Shown here piece by piece: positions 39,335-49,352 of a stretch of 64,000 nucleotides of DNA (its first letter is position 1; each line of letters opens with the position of its first letter). A model generated the notes under the pieces. That model made no database searches. It had not been told where the DNA came from and saw only the letters and a program-made list of their open reading frames with translations. Origin of the DNA: Gammaproteobacteria bacterium (lineage in GTDB: Bacteria > Pseudomonadota > Gammaproteobacteria > Pseudomonadales > Azotimanducaceae); the NCBI GenBank assembly GCA_026709365.1, contig JAPOTD010000023.1:38399-102398 (forward strand), written 5' to 3'. Position numbers and translations under genes: made by a program.

Positions 39335-41209
39335 ATGGCTAAAGCGATTTCCATAGATCCGCAAACTGGGCTGAAGGTTTTTGACACGCGGGCGGCGCAA
39401 GCATCCGAAAAGATTGCGGGCAAGGGCTATTCGGTCATCGACGACCAAACTCTAAAGACTCTGCCGCCCGAGCCTAAAGGGGCCACGTTCAACGCGCAGG
39501 AGCAAGCGAGGTATCGCGAGTTCAAGGAGGCGCGCGCAGGCGCTGCTGACTACATGGCCATGGACGGGGAGTTCAGCCGCTATCTGGAGGATGTTTACTC
39601 GGATGCTCCAGTTGAACGCGAAGCTCTGGATGATGCCTGCGAAGTGCTCTGCGTGGGCGCGGGCTTTGGCGGACTGCTGCTGTGGCGCAAGCTCCAGGAA
39701 GTTGGCATCAACGACGTGCGCTTTTGCGAAAAGGGCGGCGATGTGGGGGGGACATGGTACTGGAATCGCTATCCGGGCATTGCCTGTGACGTGGAGTCCT
39801 ACAGCTACTTGCCGCTGCTTGAGGAAATGGACTACGTCCCAAGCATGAAGTTTGCCTCGGGGTTCGAGATTCTGGAGTACTGCCAAAACATGGCGGAGCG
39901 GTTCGGCTTCTACGACCGCTGCCTGTTCCATACTACTGTGGAGAACACGGAATGGAACGAAAAAGCGGGTCGATGGACCGTTCACACCGATCGCGGCGAT
40001 GCCATCCAGGCGCGCTACGTAGTCCTCGCCAATGGCATTCTGACCAGCCCGAAGCTCGCACGGATTGAAGGCATGGAAACCTACGCCGGCGAGTCGTTTC
40101 ACACGTCGCGCTGGAACTACGACGTGCAGCTTGAAGGCAAGACCGTGGGCATCATCGGCACCGGCGCCACGGCTGTTCAGGCCGTTCCGGAATTGGCCAA
40201 AGCGGTTAAGGAACTCTATGTCTTCCAGCGTACGCCAAGCTCCGTTGACGTGCGGGATCAGCGTGCGACCACGGATGAGCAGCGTGCCGCTTGGGCTGCT
40301 GAAACAGGCTGGGCAAAGGCGCGCCGCGCGCGCTTCTCAAGGATATCCAGCGGGCGCACCGCCATATTGGCTGATGACGATTACCTGTCCGGCAAGGTGG
40401 CGGACTTTAAGGCCCGCAAGGAGCACAGCAGCAAACTCACCCCCGAGGAAATGGTGCGAAAGCAGTTGGACACCAATTTTCGCATCATGGAGCAGATCAG
40501 GGCGCGCGTGGATGCGACGGTTGAAGACCCGGAGACCGCGGCGGCCTTGAAGCCCTACTACCCCTATGGGTGCAAGCGTCCAACCTTCCATGACGAGTAC
40601 CTGCCGGCATTCAATCTGCCGAACGTTCACCTTGTTGATGTCGCACCGCGCGGCGTCCAGAAAATCAACTCCAGAGGCGTCGTTCACGGCGGCAGGGAAT
40701 ATCCCTTGGACGTTCTCATCTATGCCACTGGCTTCGAATGGATGGCGACCTCCACATTCAACATGATCAAGGGCCGCGGCGGATTGACCCTAAGCGGCAA
40801 GTGGACGACTCAAGGCACCAAGACGTTCTTGGGCATCCACAGCAGGGGCTTTCCGAATCTGTTCATCATGTCCGGCCCTCAAGGAGGCGGCGGCAGTTTC
40901 AATTTCATAGACGCGATTGAGGAGCATGCCGAGTACATAGCCTGGATGTTGGAGACCATGGCCGAGCGGGGCGAAACGGTCGTGGACGTCCACGAGGAGC
41001 CGGAGCAGGCGTATGCGGAGCATTGCCGGAAGGCCGATGTGATTACGCAGCCTTTGCGTGACTGCATCAGCTACTACAACGGGCACGGCGAAGCGGAGCC
41101 GGGAAGTCTTGCCTACTACGGCGGCCGGAACTGGCATAAGTACAGAACGCGGGCGCAAGGCAGCCTTGCGCCTTATATATTCGGCGCTGTGTCCGAATCC
41201 CTTGGATAG
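39335..41209 (+). CDS. Baeyer-Villiger-type flavin monooxygenase
   Basis: About 624 residues from ATG 39335 (GTG 39326 also possible). After an N-terminal extension of about 100 residues come VLCVGAGFGGLLLWRKL (FAD site), DVGGTWYWNRYPGIACD, the Baeyer-Villiger fingerprint YAGESFHTSRWNYD, a second Rossmann motif GIIGTGATAVQAVPEL, and DVLIYATGFEW. This is the layout of type I BVMOs related to those acting on cyclic or aryl ketones and steroids. Uses NADPH and oxygen; substrate unknown. Confidence 0.9.
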   Translation: MAKAISIDPQTGLKVFDTRAAQASEKIAGKGYSVIDDQTLKTLPPEPKGATFNAQEQARYREFKEARAGAADYMAMDGEFSRYLEDVYSDAPVEREALDDACEVLCVGAGFGGLLLWRKLQEVGINDVRFCEKGGDVGGTWYWNRYPGIACDVESYSYLPLLEEMDYVPSMKFASGFEILEYCQNMAERFGFYDRCLFHTTVENTEWNEKAGRWTVHTDRGDAIQARYVVLANGILTSPKLARIEGMETYAGESFHTSRWNYDVQLEGKTVGIIGTGATAVQAVPELAKAVKELYVFQRTPSSVDVRDQRATTDEQRAAWAAETGWAKARRARFSRISSGRTAILADDDYLSGKVADFKARKEHSSKLTPEEMVRKQLDTNFRIMEQIRARVDATVEDPETAAALKPYYPYGCKRPTFHDEYLPAFNLPNVHLVDVAPRGVQKINSRGVVHGGREYPLDVLIYATGFEWMATSTFNMIKGRGGLTLSGKWTTQGTKTFLGIHSRGFPNLFIMSGPQGGGGSFNFIDAIEEHAEYIAWMLETMAERGETVVDVHEEPEQAYAEHCRKADVITQPLRDCISYYNGHGEAEPGSLAYYGGRNWHKYRTRAQGSLAPYIFGAVSESLG

Positions 41210-41238
41210 CACCGACTTTGAACGGGGAAGGCGGACCG

Positions 41239-41763
41239 TTATCTGAAATCGGGAGGTCCATTGGCCAGCAGCCACCAAGCCGCATAGCCAACCAAGCCAG
41301 CCAGTGCCCCAGCAGCCACGTCGTCGATCATCACGCCGAAGCCGCCCCTGAAGCGCCGTTCCAGAGTGCTGACGGGAAAGGGCTTGAGGATGTCGAAGAA
41401 GCGAAACAGAACAAAGCCCGCCAGCAGCCAAAAGGGTTCCGTGGGCAGCGCTGCCAAAGCGATCCAGATGCCGACGATCTCATCCACCACCACTTCGGGC
41501 GGGTCGGTCAGTTCGTGATGTCGGCACACCTGCGCGCAGGCCAGCCAGCCGACCACGAAACCGAGGGCGCAAGCGCCAATCTGCCACATGGGCTGCTGCG
41601 GAATCAGCAGCCACAAGGCCAGCCCCGCCGCCGAACCCCAGGTGCCGGGCGCCTTGGGCAGCAAGCCAGCGCCGAATCCGCAGGCAATGAACGCCGATGG
41701 ACGCTTCAGGGCGCGCCACCGCAATTCAGTTGGATCAGCGGAAATGGCGAAACCCCCGACCAT
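41239..41763 (-). CDS. pgpA: Phosphatidylglycerophosphatase A
   Basis: Dephosphorylates phosphatidylglycerol phosphate in the inner membrane. 174 residues with LPKAPGTWGSAAGLAL, the acidic VVVDEIVGIWIAL and FRFFDILKPFPV. ATG 41763 gives the usual length and overlaps thiL by 29 bp; the open frame to 41823 is longer than the family. End of the glyA-side cluster nrdR-ribD-nusB-thiL-pgpA. Confidence 0.93.
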   Translation of the reverse strand: MVGGFAISADPTELRWRALKRPSAFIACGFGAGLLPKAPGTWGSAAGLALWLLIPQQPMWQIGACALGFVVGWLACAQVCRHHELTDPPEVVVDEIVGIWIALAALPTEPFWLLAGFVLFRFFDILKPFPVSTLERRFRGGFGVMIDDVAAGALAGLVGYAAWWLLANGPPDFR

Positions 41764-42631
41764 TGACGGGCTTTCCGTCCAGATGCAACCCGCTGCCTGC
41801 CGCCACTTCGCCGATGACCGCAAAGCGCGCCATCAGGGGCTTGTGGCCGGTGGTGAAAGCCAAGGCGTAGTCGTCACCTTCGGATAGCGCATCTTCAAGG
41901 CCCGCGCCTTGGGCCACCGGGATGGCGGCCCGCCTCAGGTGCAGGCTGACGCCGCTGGCGGCGGCCACGTGGCCAAGGTCGGAGAGCAGGCCGTCGGAGA
42001 GGTCGATGCCGCTGCTGGCATGGTCGCGCAACGCCGATGCCAAGGAAAATGGCGGCTGGGGCCGCCAATAGGCACGTTCCAAGGCGGTCAATTGGTTGGG
42101 CCGGGAAGCGGCGGGATCGATTTGCCGCAAGGCGCCGGCCGCACCGCCCACCGGGCCGCTCAGGCAGATGGCGTCGCCCGGCATCGCCCCGGAGCGCGCC
42201 AGCATGGTTCCGACAGGCGCCCAACCCTGCACGCTGACCGTGATGGTCAACGGGCCGGCCGCCAGATTGCCGCCGGCGATTTGTACACCGGCGGTGGCGG
42301 CGGCCTCGTCCATGCCCCGCGCCAAGGCCGTCACCCATCCGGGATCGCCCTCCGGCAGGCTGAGCGCCACCAGCGCCCAAGCTGGCGTCGCCGCCATCGC
42401 GGCCAGATCGGAGAGGCTCGCCATCAGGCAGCGGTAGCCGATCAACTCGGCATCGGCGCGGGCGGGGAAGTGGACATCGGCCAGAAAGCTGTCGATGGAA
42501 CTGGCAATGTCATGCCCCGCCGGTGGCCGGACCACGGCTCCGTCGTCACCCGGCCCCAGCACCAGCCAGTCTGGGGCGTCGCCGCCCAACTGCGCCCGGA
42601 TGCGCTCGATCAGGGCGAACTCGTCCGTCAC
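41735..42631 (-). CDS. thiL: Thiamine-monophosphate kinase
   Basis: Phosphorylates thiamine monophosphate to the diphosphate. 298 residues with LGPGDDGAVVRP, SSIDSFLADVHFP, CLMASLSDLAAMAATPAWAL, IAGGNLAAGPL and the SDGLLSDLGH motif. Start GTG overlapping the nusB stop. Confidence 0.94.
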   Translation of the reverse strand: MTDEFALIERIRAQLGGDAPDWLVLGPGDDGAVVRPPAGHDIASSIDSFLADVHFPARADAELIGYRCLMASLSDLAAMAATPAWALVALSLPEGDPGWVTALARGMDEAAATAGVQIAGGNLAAGPLTITVSVQGWAPVGTMLARSGAMPGDAICLSGPVGGAAGALRQIDPAASRPNQLTALERAYWRPQPPFSLASALRDHASSGIDLSDGLLSDLGHVAAASGVSLHLRRAAIPVAQGAGLEDALSEGDDYALAFTTGHKPLMARFAVIGEVAAGSGLHLDGKPVNGRGFRHFR

Positions 42632-43092
42632 CCGCCGGATCCCATTTCGGACGTCCGCAGGCGGCTGGCCAGCTTGTCCAAGACGCCGTTGACGTACTTG
42701 TGGCTCGCTTCCGCGCCGAACAGCTTGGCGAGTTCTATGTACTCGTCGATCACCACCCGAGCGGGCACGTCGGGCCGGTGGCGCAGTTCGCAGGTGCCCA
42801 AGCGCAGGATGGCGAGTTCAACGCCGTCGAGGCGCTCCTGGTCGCGGTCGAGCAGGTCGCCGTAGAGTTCGTCGAGCTGGCCGGGGCTGGCCAGCACCCT
42901 GCCGAGCATCGCGTCGAAGAAGGGCCGGTCGGCCTTGTCCAGCGCCCCGCTGCCGGAGTACTCCGCAGTCAGCAGCCTGGCGCTGGTGCGGTTCATCTGC
43001 CATTGGTAGAGCGCTTGCACGAGCGCCCGGCGGGCCTTGCGCCGCTGGCTCACGTTGACGCCAGGCGCACCTCGCCTTCGCGGTTCGGCCAT
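42628..43092 (-). CDS. nusB: Transcription antitermination factor NusB
   Basis: Binds boxA RNA with S10 in rRNA antitermination. 154 residues: RRKARRALVQALYQWQM at the N-terminus and VVIDEYIELAKLFGAEAS with HKYVNGVLDKLAS at the C-terminus. The first 14 residues before NVSQRRKARR are extra, so a later start is possible. Usually preceded by ribH; here by ribD. Confidence 0.94.
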   Translation of the reverse strand: MAEPRRRGAPGVNVSQRRKARRALVQALYQWQMNRTSARLLTAEYSGSGALDKADRPFFDAMLGRVLASPGQLDELYGDLLDRDQERLDGVELAILRLGTCELRHRPDVPARVVIDEYIELAKLFGAEASHKYVNGVLDKLASRLRTSEMGSGG

Positions 43093-43096
43093 CGTC

Positions 43097-44173
43097 CTAA
43101 AACCCCGTCAAGCGCAGGCGCAGGTCGGGGCCGAAGCGTTCGACCTCGACGATTTCGCCGGCCAAGGCCTGCTCCAGGCGCTCTGCGGCCAAATCCAGCA
43201 AGGGCCGGGCCTTGGCGCCGAGCAACTTTGGGGCGAGATAAAGAACGAGCTCGTCGCACAGACCTGCCGCAAGAAAAGCACCGGCGAGGGCGGGACCGGC
43301 TTCGACCAACACTTCATTGCACTCGCGGTGAGCCAGATGGGTCAGCAATTGCCCCAGATCCACCTGTTGCGTGCCGCAAGCCATGCACTCCGCCTTGGGG
43401 TGGGCGGCGGTTGCGGTGCCGGCATGGGCGATCAAGGCGGTTCCCGGCGGTTGGAATATCTGCGCTTCGGCGGGGCTGCGCAGCTGGCTGTCCGTGATCA
43501 CCCGCAGGGGCTGGCGCAGGGTGCCGTCACTGGCGAAGCGGTCGTCGCGCACGTTCAGCCGGGGGTCGTCCGCCAGCAGGGTGCCGATGCCGGTAATCAC
43601 CGCGCAGCTCCGCGCCCGCCAATGCTGAACGTCCAAGCGCGCCTCGGGGCTGCTGATCCATTGGCTTTCGCCGGATGCCATGGCGGTGCGGCCGTCGAGG
43701 GAGGCGGCCATCTTCACCCGCACCCAAGGGCGGGTGCGCAGCATCCGCTGCCGATGGCCAAGGTTCAAGGCCTGCGCGCGTTCGTCGTTGGCCAAGTCCA
43801 CCTTGATGCCAGCCGCCTTGAGCTGCTCAATGCCCTTGCCGTTGACCCGCGGGTCGGGATCGAGCGCGCCGACCACCACCCGCTTGATTCCGGCGGCGAC
43901 CAAGGCGTCGGCACAGGGTGGGGTGCGTCCGTGGATCGAGCACGGCTCCAGGCTGACGTAGGCGGTGGCGCCGGCCGCGTCCGGGCCGGCGTCCTCAAGC
44001 GCGCGAACCTCGGCGTGGCCTTGGCCGGCCCATTGATGCCAGCCGCGGCCCAGCACGCGCTCGCCTTGCGCGATGACGCAGCCCACCCGGGGGTTGGGCG
44101 CGGTGGTGTAGAGGCCGCGTTCCGCCAGTTCAATGGCTTCGGCGAGATGGGCTTGGTCGGCGGCGGTGATCAT
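43097..44173 (-). CDS. ribD: Bifunctional riboflavin deaminase/reductase RibD
   Basis: Carries out the second and third steps of riboflavin synthesis after GTP opening. 358 residues: N-terminal deaminase with zinc ligands in GHAEVRALE and [16 protein letters not shown], and C-terminal reductase with [13 protein letters not shown] and DDPRLNVR. The ATG overlaps the nrdR stop. ribC and ribBA, which often follow, are missing here. Confidence 0.95.
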   Translation of the reverse strand: MITAADQAHLAEAIELAERGLYTTAPNPRVGCVIAQGERVLGRGWHQWAGQGHAEVRALEDAGPDAAGATAYVSLEPCSIHGRTPPCADALVAAGIKRVVVGALDPDPRVNGKGIEQLKAAGIKVDLANDERAQALNLGHRQRMLRTRPWVRVKMAASLDGRTAMASGESQWISSPEARLDVQHWRARSCAVITGIGTLLADDPRLNVRDDRFASDGTLRQPLRVITDSQLRSPAEAQIFQPPGTALIAHAGTATAAHPKAECMACGTQQVDLGQLLTHLAHRECNEVLVEAGPALAGAFLAAGLCDELVLYLAPKLLGAKARPLLDLAAERLEQALAGEIVEVERFGPDLRLRLTGF

Positions 44174-44628
44174 TGGGCGCTGGCCTTGAGGCGCAGGATT
44201 TCGGACTGGAACTCGCTCACGTCCTCGAAGTTGAGATAGACGGAGGCGAAGCGGACGTAAGCCACCGGATCGAGTTGACGCAGTTCGCCCATGACTTCCT
44301 GGCCGAGCAGTTCGGCCGTCACCTCGCGTTCGCCGGTGACCCGTATGTTGTGCTTGACGCGGTTGATCAGCGCCTCCACGTCCTCCACCGGGACCGGCCG
44401 CTTCTCCAAGGCGGTTTGCAGGCCGCGCCGCAGCTTGCTCTCGTCAAAGGGCTCCCGGGAGCCGTCGCGCTTGACGATTCTCGGCATGAGCAGTTCCGCG
44501 GTCTCGAAGGTGGTCCAGCGCTCGCCGCAGTTGCGGCACTTCCGGCGCCGCCGCACGGCCTGGCCGTCGCTGACCAGCCGCGAATCGATTACCTTGGTGT
44601 CGTCAGTTCCGCAGAACGGGCAGTGCAT
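44170..44628 (-). CDS. nrdR: Transcriptional repressor NrdR
   Basis: Zinc and ATP-cone repressor of ribonucleotide reductase genes. 152 residues: zinc ribbon Cys3, Cys6, Cys31, Cys34 (MHCPFCG and KCRNCGERW), then an ATP cone ([19 protein letters not shown]). ATG 44628 is the family start; the open frame to 44775 is discarded. Lies 20 bp after glyA. Confidence 0.96.
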   Translation of the reverse strand: MHCPFCGTDDTKVIDSRLVSDGQAVRRRRKCRNCGERWTTFETAELLMPRIVKRDGSREPFDESKLRRGLQTALEKRPVPVEDVEALINRVKHNIRVTGEREVTAELLGQEVMGELRQLDPVAYVRFASVYLNFEDVSEFQSEILRLKASAQ

Positions 44629-44648
44629 GGTTGACCCATGGCAAATGG

Positions 44649-45908
44649 CTAGGGCGAACCATACACCGGATGGGCCCGGCAAAGCGCCGTCACTTTCTCC
44701 TTCACGGCGGCGATCGTGGCGTCGTCGTTGATGTCGCTCAAGACATCGCACATCCAGCCGGTCAGTTCGGCGCACTCGGCCTCCTTGAAGCCCCGGGTGG
44801 TGGCCGCCGGGGTGCCGATGCGCAGGCCGCTGGTGACGAAGGGCGAGCGCGGGTCGCCAGGCACGGCGTTCTTGTTGACGGTGATGTTGGCGCGGCCCAA
44901 GGCGGCATCAGCGGCCTTGCCGGTGATGCCGGCCTCGATCAGGTCGAGCAGGAACAGATGGTTGTCGGTGCCGCCGGAAACGACCTTGTGGTTGCGGTCG
45001 ATGAAGCCGTTGGCCATGGTCCGGGCGTTGGCCAGCACCTGGGCTTGGTAGTCCCGGAACTCTTGGGTCAGCGCCTCCTTGAAGCACACCGCCTTGGCGG
45101 CGATGACGTGCATCAGCGGGCCGCCTTGGGAGCCGGGGAAGAGCGCCGAGTTCAGCTTCTTCTCCACCTCCGGGTTGGCTCGCGCTAGGATGATGCCCCC
45201 CCGGGGGCCGCGCAGCGTCTTGTGGGTGGTGGAGGTGGTGATGTCGGCGATGGCCACCGGGCTCGGATAGAGGCCGACGGCGATCAGCCCGGCGACGTGG
45301 GCCATGTCCACCAGCAGATAGGCGCCCACCTCGTCGGCGATGGCGCGGAAGCGAGCCCAGTCCATGCGCCGCGAATAGGCGGAGAAGCCTGCCACGATCA
45401 TTTTGGGGCGATGCTGATGGGCCAGGCGCGCCACCTCTTCGTAATCGACTTCGCCGGTGTCCGGGTTCAGCCCGTATTGAACGGCGTTGTAAAGGCGTCC
45501 GGAGAAGTTCACCTTGGCGCCGTGGGTCAGGTGCCCGCCGTGGTCGAGGCTCATGCCGAGCACGGTGTCGCCAGCCTCCAACAGCGCCAGGTAAACCGCG
45601 GCGTTGGCTTGGGAGCCGGAGTGGGGCTGCACGTTGGCGTAGTCCGCCCCGAACAGCGCCTTGACCCGTTCCATGGCCAGCAGCTCGGCTTGATCGACGT
45701 ACTCGCAGCCGCCGTAGTAGCGCTTATGCGGATAGCCTTCGGCGTACTTGTTGGTCAGCGAACTGCCCTGCGCCTCCCGCACCAAGGGGCTGGCGTAGTT
45801 CTCCGAGGCGATCAGCTCGATGTGATCCTCCTGGCGACGGTCCTCAAGGGCTATGGCATCGGCGATTTCCGGGTCGAACGCCCGCAGGGAGGTGCCGGAA
45901 TTGAACAT
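44649..45908 (-). CDS. glyA: Serine hydroxymethyltransferase
   Basis: PLP enzyme that interconverts serine and glycine and charges tetrahydrofolate. 419 residues with [45 protein letters not shown] and [15 protein letters not shown] containing the PLP lysine. Followed by nrdR as in many gammaproteobacteria. Confidence 0.97.
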   Translation of the reverse strand: MFNSGTSLRAFDPEIADAIALEDRRQEDHIELIASENYASPLVREAQGSSLTNKYAEGYPHKRYYGGCEYVDQAELLAMERVKALFGADYANVQPHSGSQANAAVYLALLEAGDTVLGMSLDHGGHLTHGAKVNFSGRLYNAVQYGLNPDTGEVDYEEVARLAHQHRPKMIVAGFSAYSRRMDWARFRAIADEVGAYLLVDMAHVAGLIAVGLYPSPVAIADITTSTTHKTLRGPRGGIILARANPEVEKKLNSALFPGSQGGPLMHVIAAKAVCFKEALTQEFRDYQAQVLANARTMANGFIDRNHKVVSGGTDNHLFLLDLIEAGITGKAADAALGRANITVNKNAVPGDPRSPFVTSGLRIGTPAATTRGFKEAECAELTGWMCDVLSDINDDATIAAVKEKVTALCRAHPVYGSP

Positions 45909-46314
45909 GGGTGGCCTCGCGGTGGCTCACGGAAAGATGGACGAGCGTGTATTGTAGAGCAACTGCCCGCCGCGCAAGCGCCCGCGCTTCAATCTGAAGC
46001 TGAACCCTGCTCACTTGTGCATCTACGCCCTCGTTTCGGGGGACTGCGCCTGAACCGGGCGGGCGCATTGGACCCTTGGCAGCTTAGCTGATCGGTTGCC
46101 CTGACGTTGGAAACGCCCTCGATCACCGGATTGCGACGGCAGGATGCCCGCTCCGGCGCGGGATCCCGGAGCGAGGGCATCCCACCCTCGAATTCTCGCC
46201 CTGTAGGACGGTTTCAGCGTCAGGGAGCCTTGCGGCTAAGCGGTCACTGGCCAAAACGAGAGTGGCTGAGCGATGAGCCGTCAGGCTCCCCCTGGCACTT
46301 GTGCGGGCGCTGGC
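45909..46314. other. Intergenic gap upstream of glyA
   Basis: About 400 bp without a gene between glyA and the end of radA. Contains the family B repeat at 46138-46191 and a TACAAT -10-like hexamer on the minus strand at 45951-45956 that could serve glyA, without a clear -35. Confidence 0.55.
46138..46191 (-). repeat. REP-like double hairpin, family B copy 1
   Basis: GGATGCCCGCTCCGG (46142-46156) pairs with CCGGAGC and GGGCATCC (to 46182), and the overlapping CGAGGG / CCCTCG forms a second hairpin. The element reappears inverted at 36301-36356 and in short form at 30988-31008. Confidence 0.75.
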
Positions 46315-47676
46315 TTAGGGCAGCCCGGCCACCACGTCCAACGCGGCGCCCAGGGTCTTGACGCCATGCACCGCCATGCCCTTGAGCGTGTCGCGGGGCC
46401 GGTTGGCGTAGGGGGCGATGGCGGTTTTGAAGCCGTGCTTGCGGGCCTCGCGCAGGCGCTCCTGACCGTTGGCCACGGGGCGCACTTCGCCGGTCAGGCC
46501 GAGTTCCCCGAACACGATCAAATCCTTCGGCAAGGCGCGGTTGCGCAGCGAGGAGAGCACGGCCAGCAGCGCCGCCAAGTCGGCGCCGGTCTCAGCGATG
46601 CGCACCCCGCCAACCACGTTGGCGAACACGTCCTGATCCGCCAGCTGGATCCCGCAGTGTCGGTGCAGCACTGCGAGGTGCATGGCGAGACGCTGCTGGT
46701 CCAAGCCCACTGCCACCCGCCGGGGGTGGCCGCCCTGCACGTCATCCACCAGCGCCTGCAGCTCGACGAGCATGGGCCGGGTGCCCTCCCAGATCACGGT
46801 CGCGACGCTGCCCGGGGAGTCCGCCTCGCCGCGTTGCAAGAAGATCGCCGAGGGGTTGGCCACCTCCCGCATGCCCTTGCCGGTCATGGCGAAGACGCCG
46901 AGTTCGTTGACCGCTCCGAAGCGGTTCTTCAGGCCGCGCAGGGTGCGGTAGCGGCTGCCGGCCGGGCTGTCGAGCATCATGAAGCAGTCGATCATGTGCT
47001 CCAGCACCTTGGGCCCGGCGAGGTTGCCCTCCTTGGTGATGTGGCCGACCAGCACCACGGCGGCGCCGGTGCCCTTGGCCAGGCGCGTGAAGTAGGCGGC
47101 GGTCTCGCGCACTTGGCTGACGCTGCCGGGCATGCCGTCAATGCTCTCCAATTGCATGACCTGAACGGAGTCGAGCACCACGAGGCCGGGCTTTCGCTCC
47201 TCGATCAGGCCGGCGATGGTTTCCGCCCGGGTTTCGGCGGCTGCGTCCAGGTTGCCGACCGGCAGCCCGAGCCGCTCCGAGCGCAGGGCCAGCTGCTGCA
47301 GGGACTCCTCGCCGGTGACGTAGAGCACCGGGCATTGCTCGGCCAGTGCGGCGCAGACCTGCAGCAGCAGGGTGCTCTTGCCGGCCCCCGGGTCGCCGCC
47401 GATCAACACCACCGAACCCGGCACCAAGCCGCCGCCGAGCACCCGGTCAAGCTCGCCGAAGCCGGTGGCGAGCCGGTTGGAAGCCTCCGCCTCCACCTCG
47501 GAGAGCTTGAGCACTTGTGCCGCAGCGCCGCTGAAGCCCACCTTGGGCGCGGGCGCCGCCCCGATGCGCAGTTTGGAGAGGCTGTTCCACTCGCCGCAGG
47601 CGCTGCACCGCCCCTGCCACTGCACATGCTCCGCGCCGCAGGCGGAGCAGACGTAAACGGTTTGGGGCTTGGCCAC
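46315..47676 (-). CDS. radA: DNA repair protein RadA
   Basis: RecA-like helicase for branch migration in recombination. 453 residues: N-terminal zinc finger (Cys10, 13, 24, 27), Walker A GGDPGAGKSTLLLQV, the RadA-specific LKNRFGAVNELGVFAM and a C-terminal Lon-like domain (GVRIAETGADLAALLAV, GELGLTGEVRPV). Start GTG at 47676. Confidence 0.96.
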   Translation of the reverse strand: MAKPQTVYVCSACGAEHVQWQGRCSACGEWNSLSKLRIGAAPAPKVGFSGAAAQVLKLSEVEAEASNRLATGFGELDRVLGGGLVPGSVVLIGGDPGAGKSTLLLQVCAALAEQCPVLYVTGEESLQQLALRSERLGLPVGNLDAAAETRAETIAGLIEERKPGLVVLDSVQVMQLESIDGMPGSVSQVRETAAYFTRLAKGTGAAVVLVGHITKEGNLAGPKVLEHMIDCFMMLDSPAGSRYRTLRGLKNRFGAVNELGVFAMTGKGMREVANPSAIFLQRGEADSPGSVATVIWEGTRPMLVELQALVDDVQGGHPRRVAVGLDQQRLAMHLAVLHRHCGIQLADQDVFANVVGGVRIAETGADLAALLAVLSSLRNRALPKDLIVFGELGLTGEVRPVANGQERLREARKHGFKTAIAPYANRPRDTLKGMAVHGVKTLGAALDVVAGLP

Positions 47677-47687
47677 GAAAAAGGAGT

Positions 47688-49079
47688 TTAGGGCGGCTCG
47701 AGGCCGTCGTAGCGGTCGGGCGCCTTGCTTTCAAATTTCGTCAGCTCGCCGAGGAAGCTGAGCCGCACGGTGCCGGTGACGCCGTTGCGCTGCTTGCCGA
47801 TGTTGATTTCGGCGATGCCCTTGTCCGGGGAGTCCTCGTTGTACACCTCGTCGCGGTAGATGAAGAGGATCAGGTCGGCATCCTGCTCGATGGCGCCGGA
47901 GTCCCGCAGGTCGGCCATCATGGGCCGCTTGTTCTGTCGCTTCTCCACATCCCGATTGAGCTGCGAGAGGGCCAGCACCGGGCAGCGCATTTCCTTGGCC
48001 AAGGCCTTCAGGGAACGGGAAATCTCCGAAATCTCGTTGGTGCGGTTCTCCGGCGATCCGGCGATCCTCAGCAATTGCAGGTAGTCCACGGCAATCAGGC
48101 CGATGCCGCCCGCCTCCCGCGACACCCGCCGCACCCGGGCGCGCAGCTCGCCGGGGGTAAGCGCGGGGGTGTCGTCGATGTAGAGTGGCTTGTCCTTGAG
48201 CCGCCCCACTTCGATGCCGAAGTTGTGCCAGTCCCGGTCATTGAGTTCGCCGATGCGCATGCGGCTCTGGTCGATGCGCGCCAGGGAGGACAGCAGGCGC
48301 AGCACCAGCTGCTCAGCGGCCATTTCCAAGCTGAACACCACGCTCGGCTTGTCGCACTGCACCACCGCGTACTCGACGATGTTCATGGCGAAGGCCGTCT
48401 TGCCCATCGAGGGCCGTCCGGCGATGACGATCAGGTCCGAGTCCTTGAAGCCGGTGGTCATTTTGTCGAGGTCTTCGAAGCCGCTTGGCAAGCCGGGCAA
48501 TTGGCCTTGGTTCTCGGACAGCTTGCGCAGTTCCTCATAGGCGCTGTTCAACATGGGCGTGACGGGCTTCGGACCGCTGTCGGCGATGCGCCCTTCGGCT
48601 ATGGCGAAGACTTGGCGCTCCGCCTCCTCCACAAGATCGTCGCTGTTGCGCCCATCCGGTTGGAAGCCCGATTCGGTGATGTGCTGGCCGGCGCGTATCA
48701 GTTGGCGCAAGGTGGACCGGTCGCGCACGATGCGCGCGTAGGCCGGGGCGTTGGCGGTTCCGGGCGTGGTCTCCACCAGTTCGGCGAGAAACGCGGCCCC
48801 GCCGATGCGGTCGAGCTCGCCCGTGGTGGTCAGGGCGTCAGCGACGGTGATGGCGTCTATGGGATTGTTGGCGTTGAACAACCCGTTTATGGCCTCGAAG
48901 ACGATCCGGTGCTCGGGGCGGTAGAAGTCGTTGACGCTCAGGATGTCGATGACGTCGAGCCAAGCGTCGGGCTTCAGCATCAGGCTGCCGAGCACCGACT
49001 GCTCCGCCTCGATGGAGTGCGGCGGCACCTTCAGCGGGCGCGGGTCCGTAGGTTCGGTCAAGTGTACTGGCTCCGACAC
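47688..49079 (-). CDS. dnaB: Replicative DNA helicase DnaB
   Basis: Hexameric fork helicase. GTG 49079 gives 463 residues starting SEPVHLTEPTDPRPL before the conserved VPPHSIEAEQSVLGSLML; ATG 49139 is an alternative. Motifs: Walker A IVIAGRPSMGKTAFAMN, Walker B IGLIAVDYLQLL, and the arginine-finger region KRPMMADLRDSGAIEQDADL. No intein is visible. Confidence 0.96.
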   Translation of the reverse strand: MSEPVHLTEPTDPRPLKVPPHSIEAEQSVLGSLMLKPDAWLDVIDILSVNDFYRPEHRIVFEAINGLFNANNPIDAITVADALTTTGELDRIGGAAFLAELVETTPGTANAPAYARIVRDRSTLRQLIRAGQHITESGFQPDGRNSDDLVEEAERQVFAIAEGRIADSGPKPVTPMLNSAYEELRKLSENQGQLPGLPSGFEDLDKMTTGFKDSDLIVIAGRPSMGKTAFAMNIVEYAVVQCDKPSVVFSLEMAAEQLVLRLLSSLARIDQSRMRIGELNDRDWHNFGIEVGRLKDKPLYIDDTPALTPGELRARVRRVSREAGGIGLIAVDYLQLLRIAGSPENRTNEISEISRSLKALAKEMRCPVLALSQLNRDVEKRQNKRPMMADLRDSGAIEQDADLILFIYRDEVYNEDSPDKGIAEINIGKQRNGVTGTVRLSFLGELTKFESKAPDRYDGLEPP

Positions 49080-49352
49080 GGCACTGGCTGCAAACGCGGG
49101 AAAGGCGGACCGGAAATCGTCAGCCTTTCCGGTGCGCATTGCAAGCGGAATTTTGAAACTGCGCTTGAGAAGGAGCGGGTTGCTGGTCGGCAGCCACGGT
49201 TTGCGCGCGCTGGCGCTTGGCCAGCCGCAAGGCGCCAAGACGGATCACTCGGATTGACGAACAGCCGCGCAACGCCTCGGGCAAAGCGCGGCTGTTTCGG
49301 CTGAGGGAAGGGCTGGCGCGGCGGCGGATGCGCAGGCTCGACCGGTCCCAGT

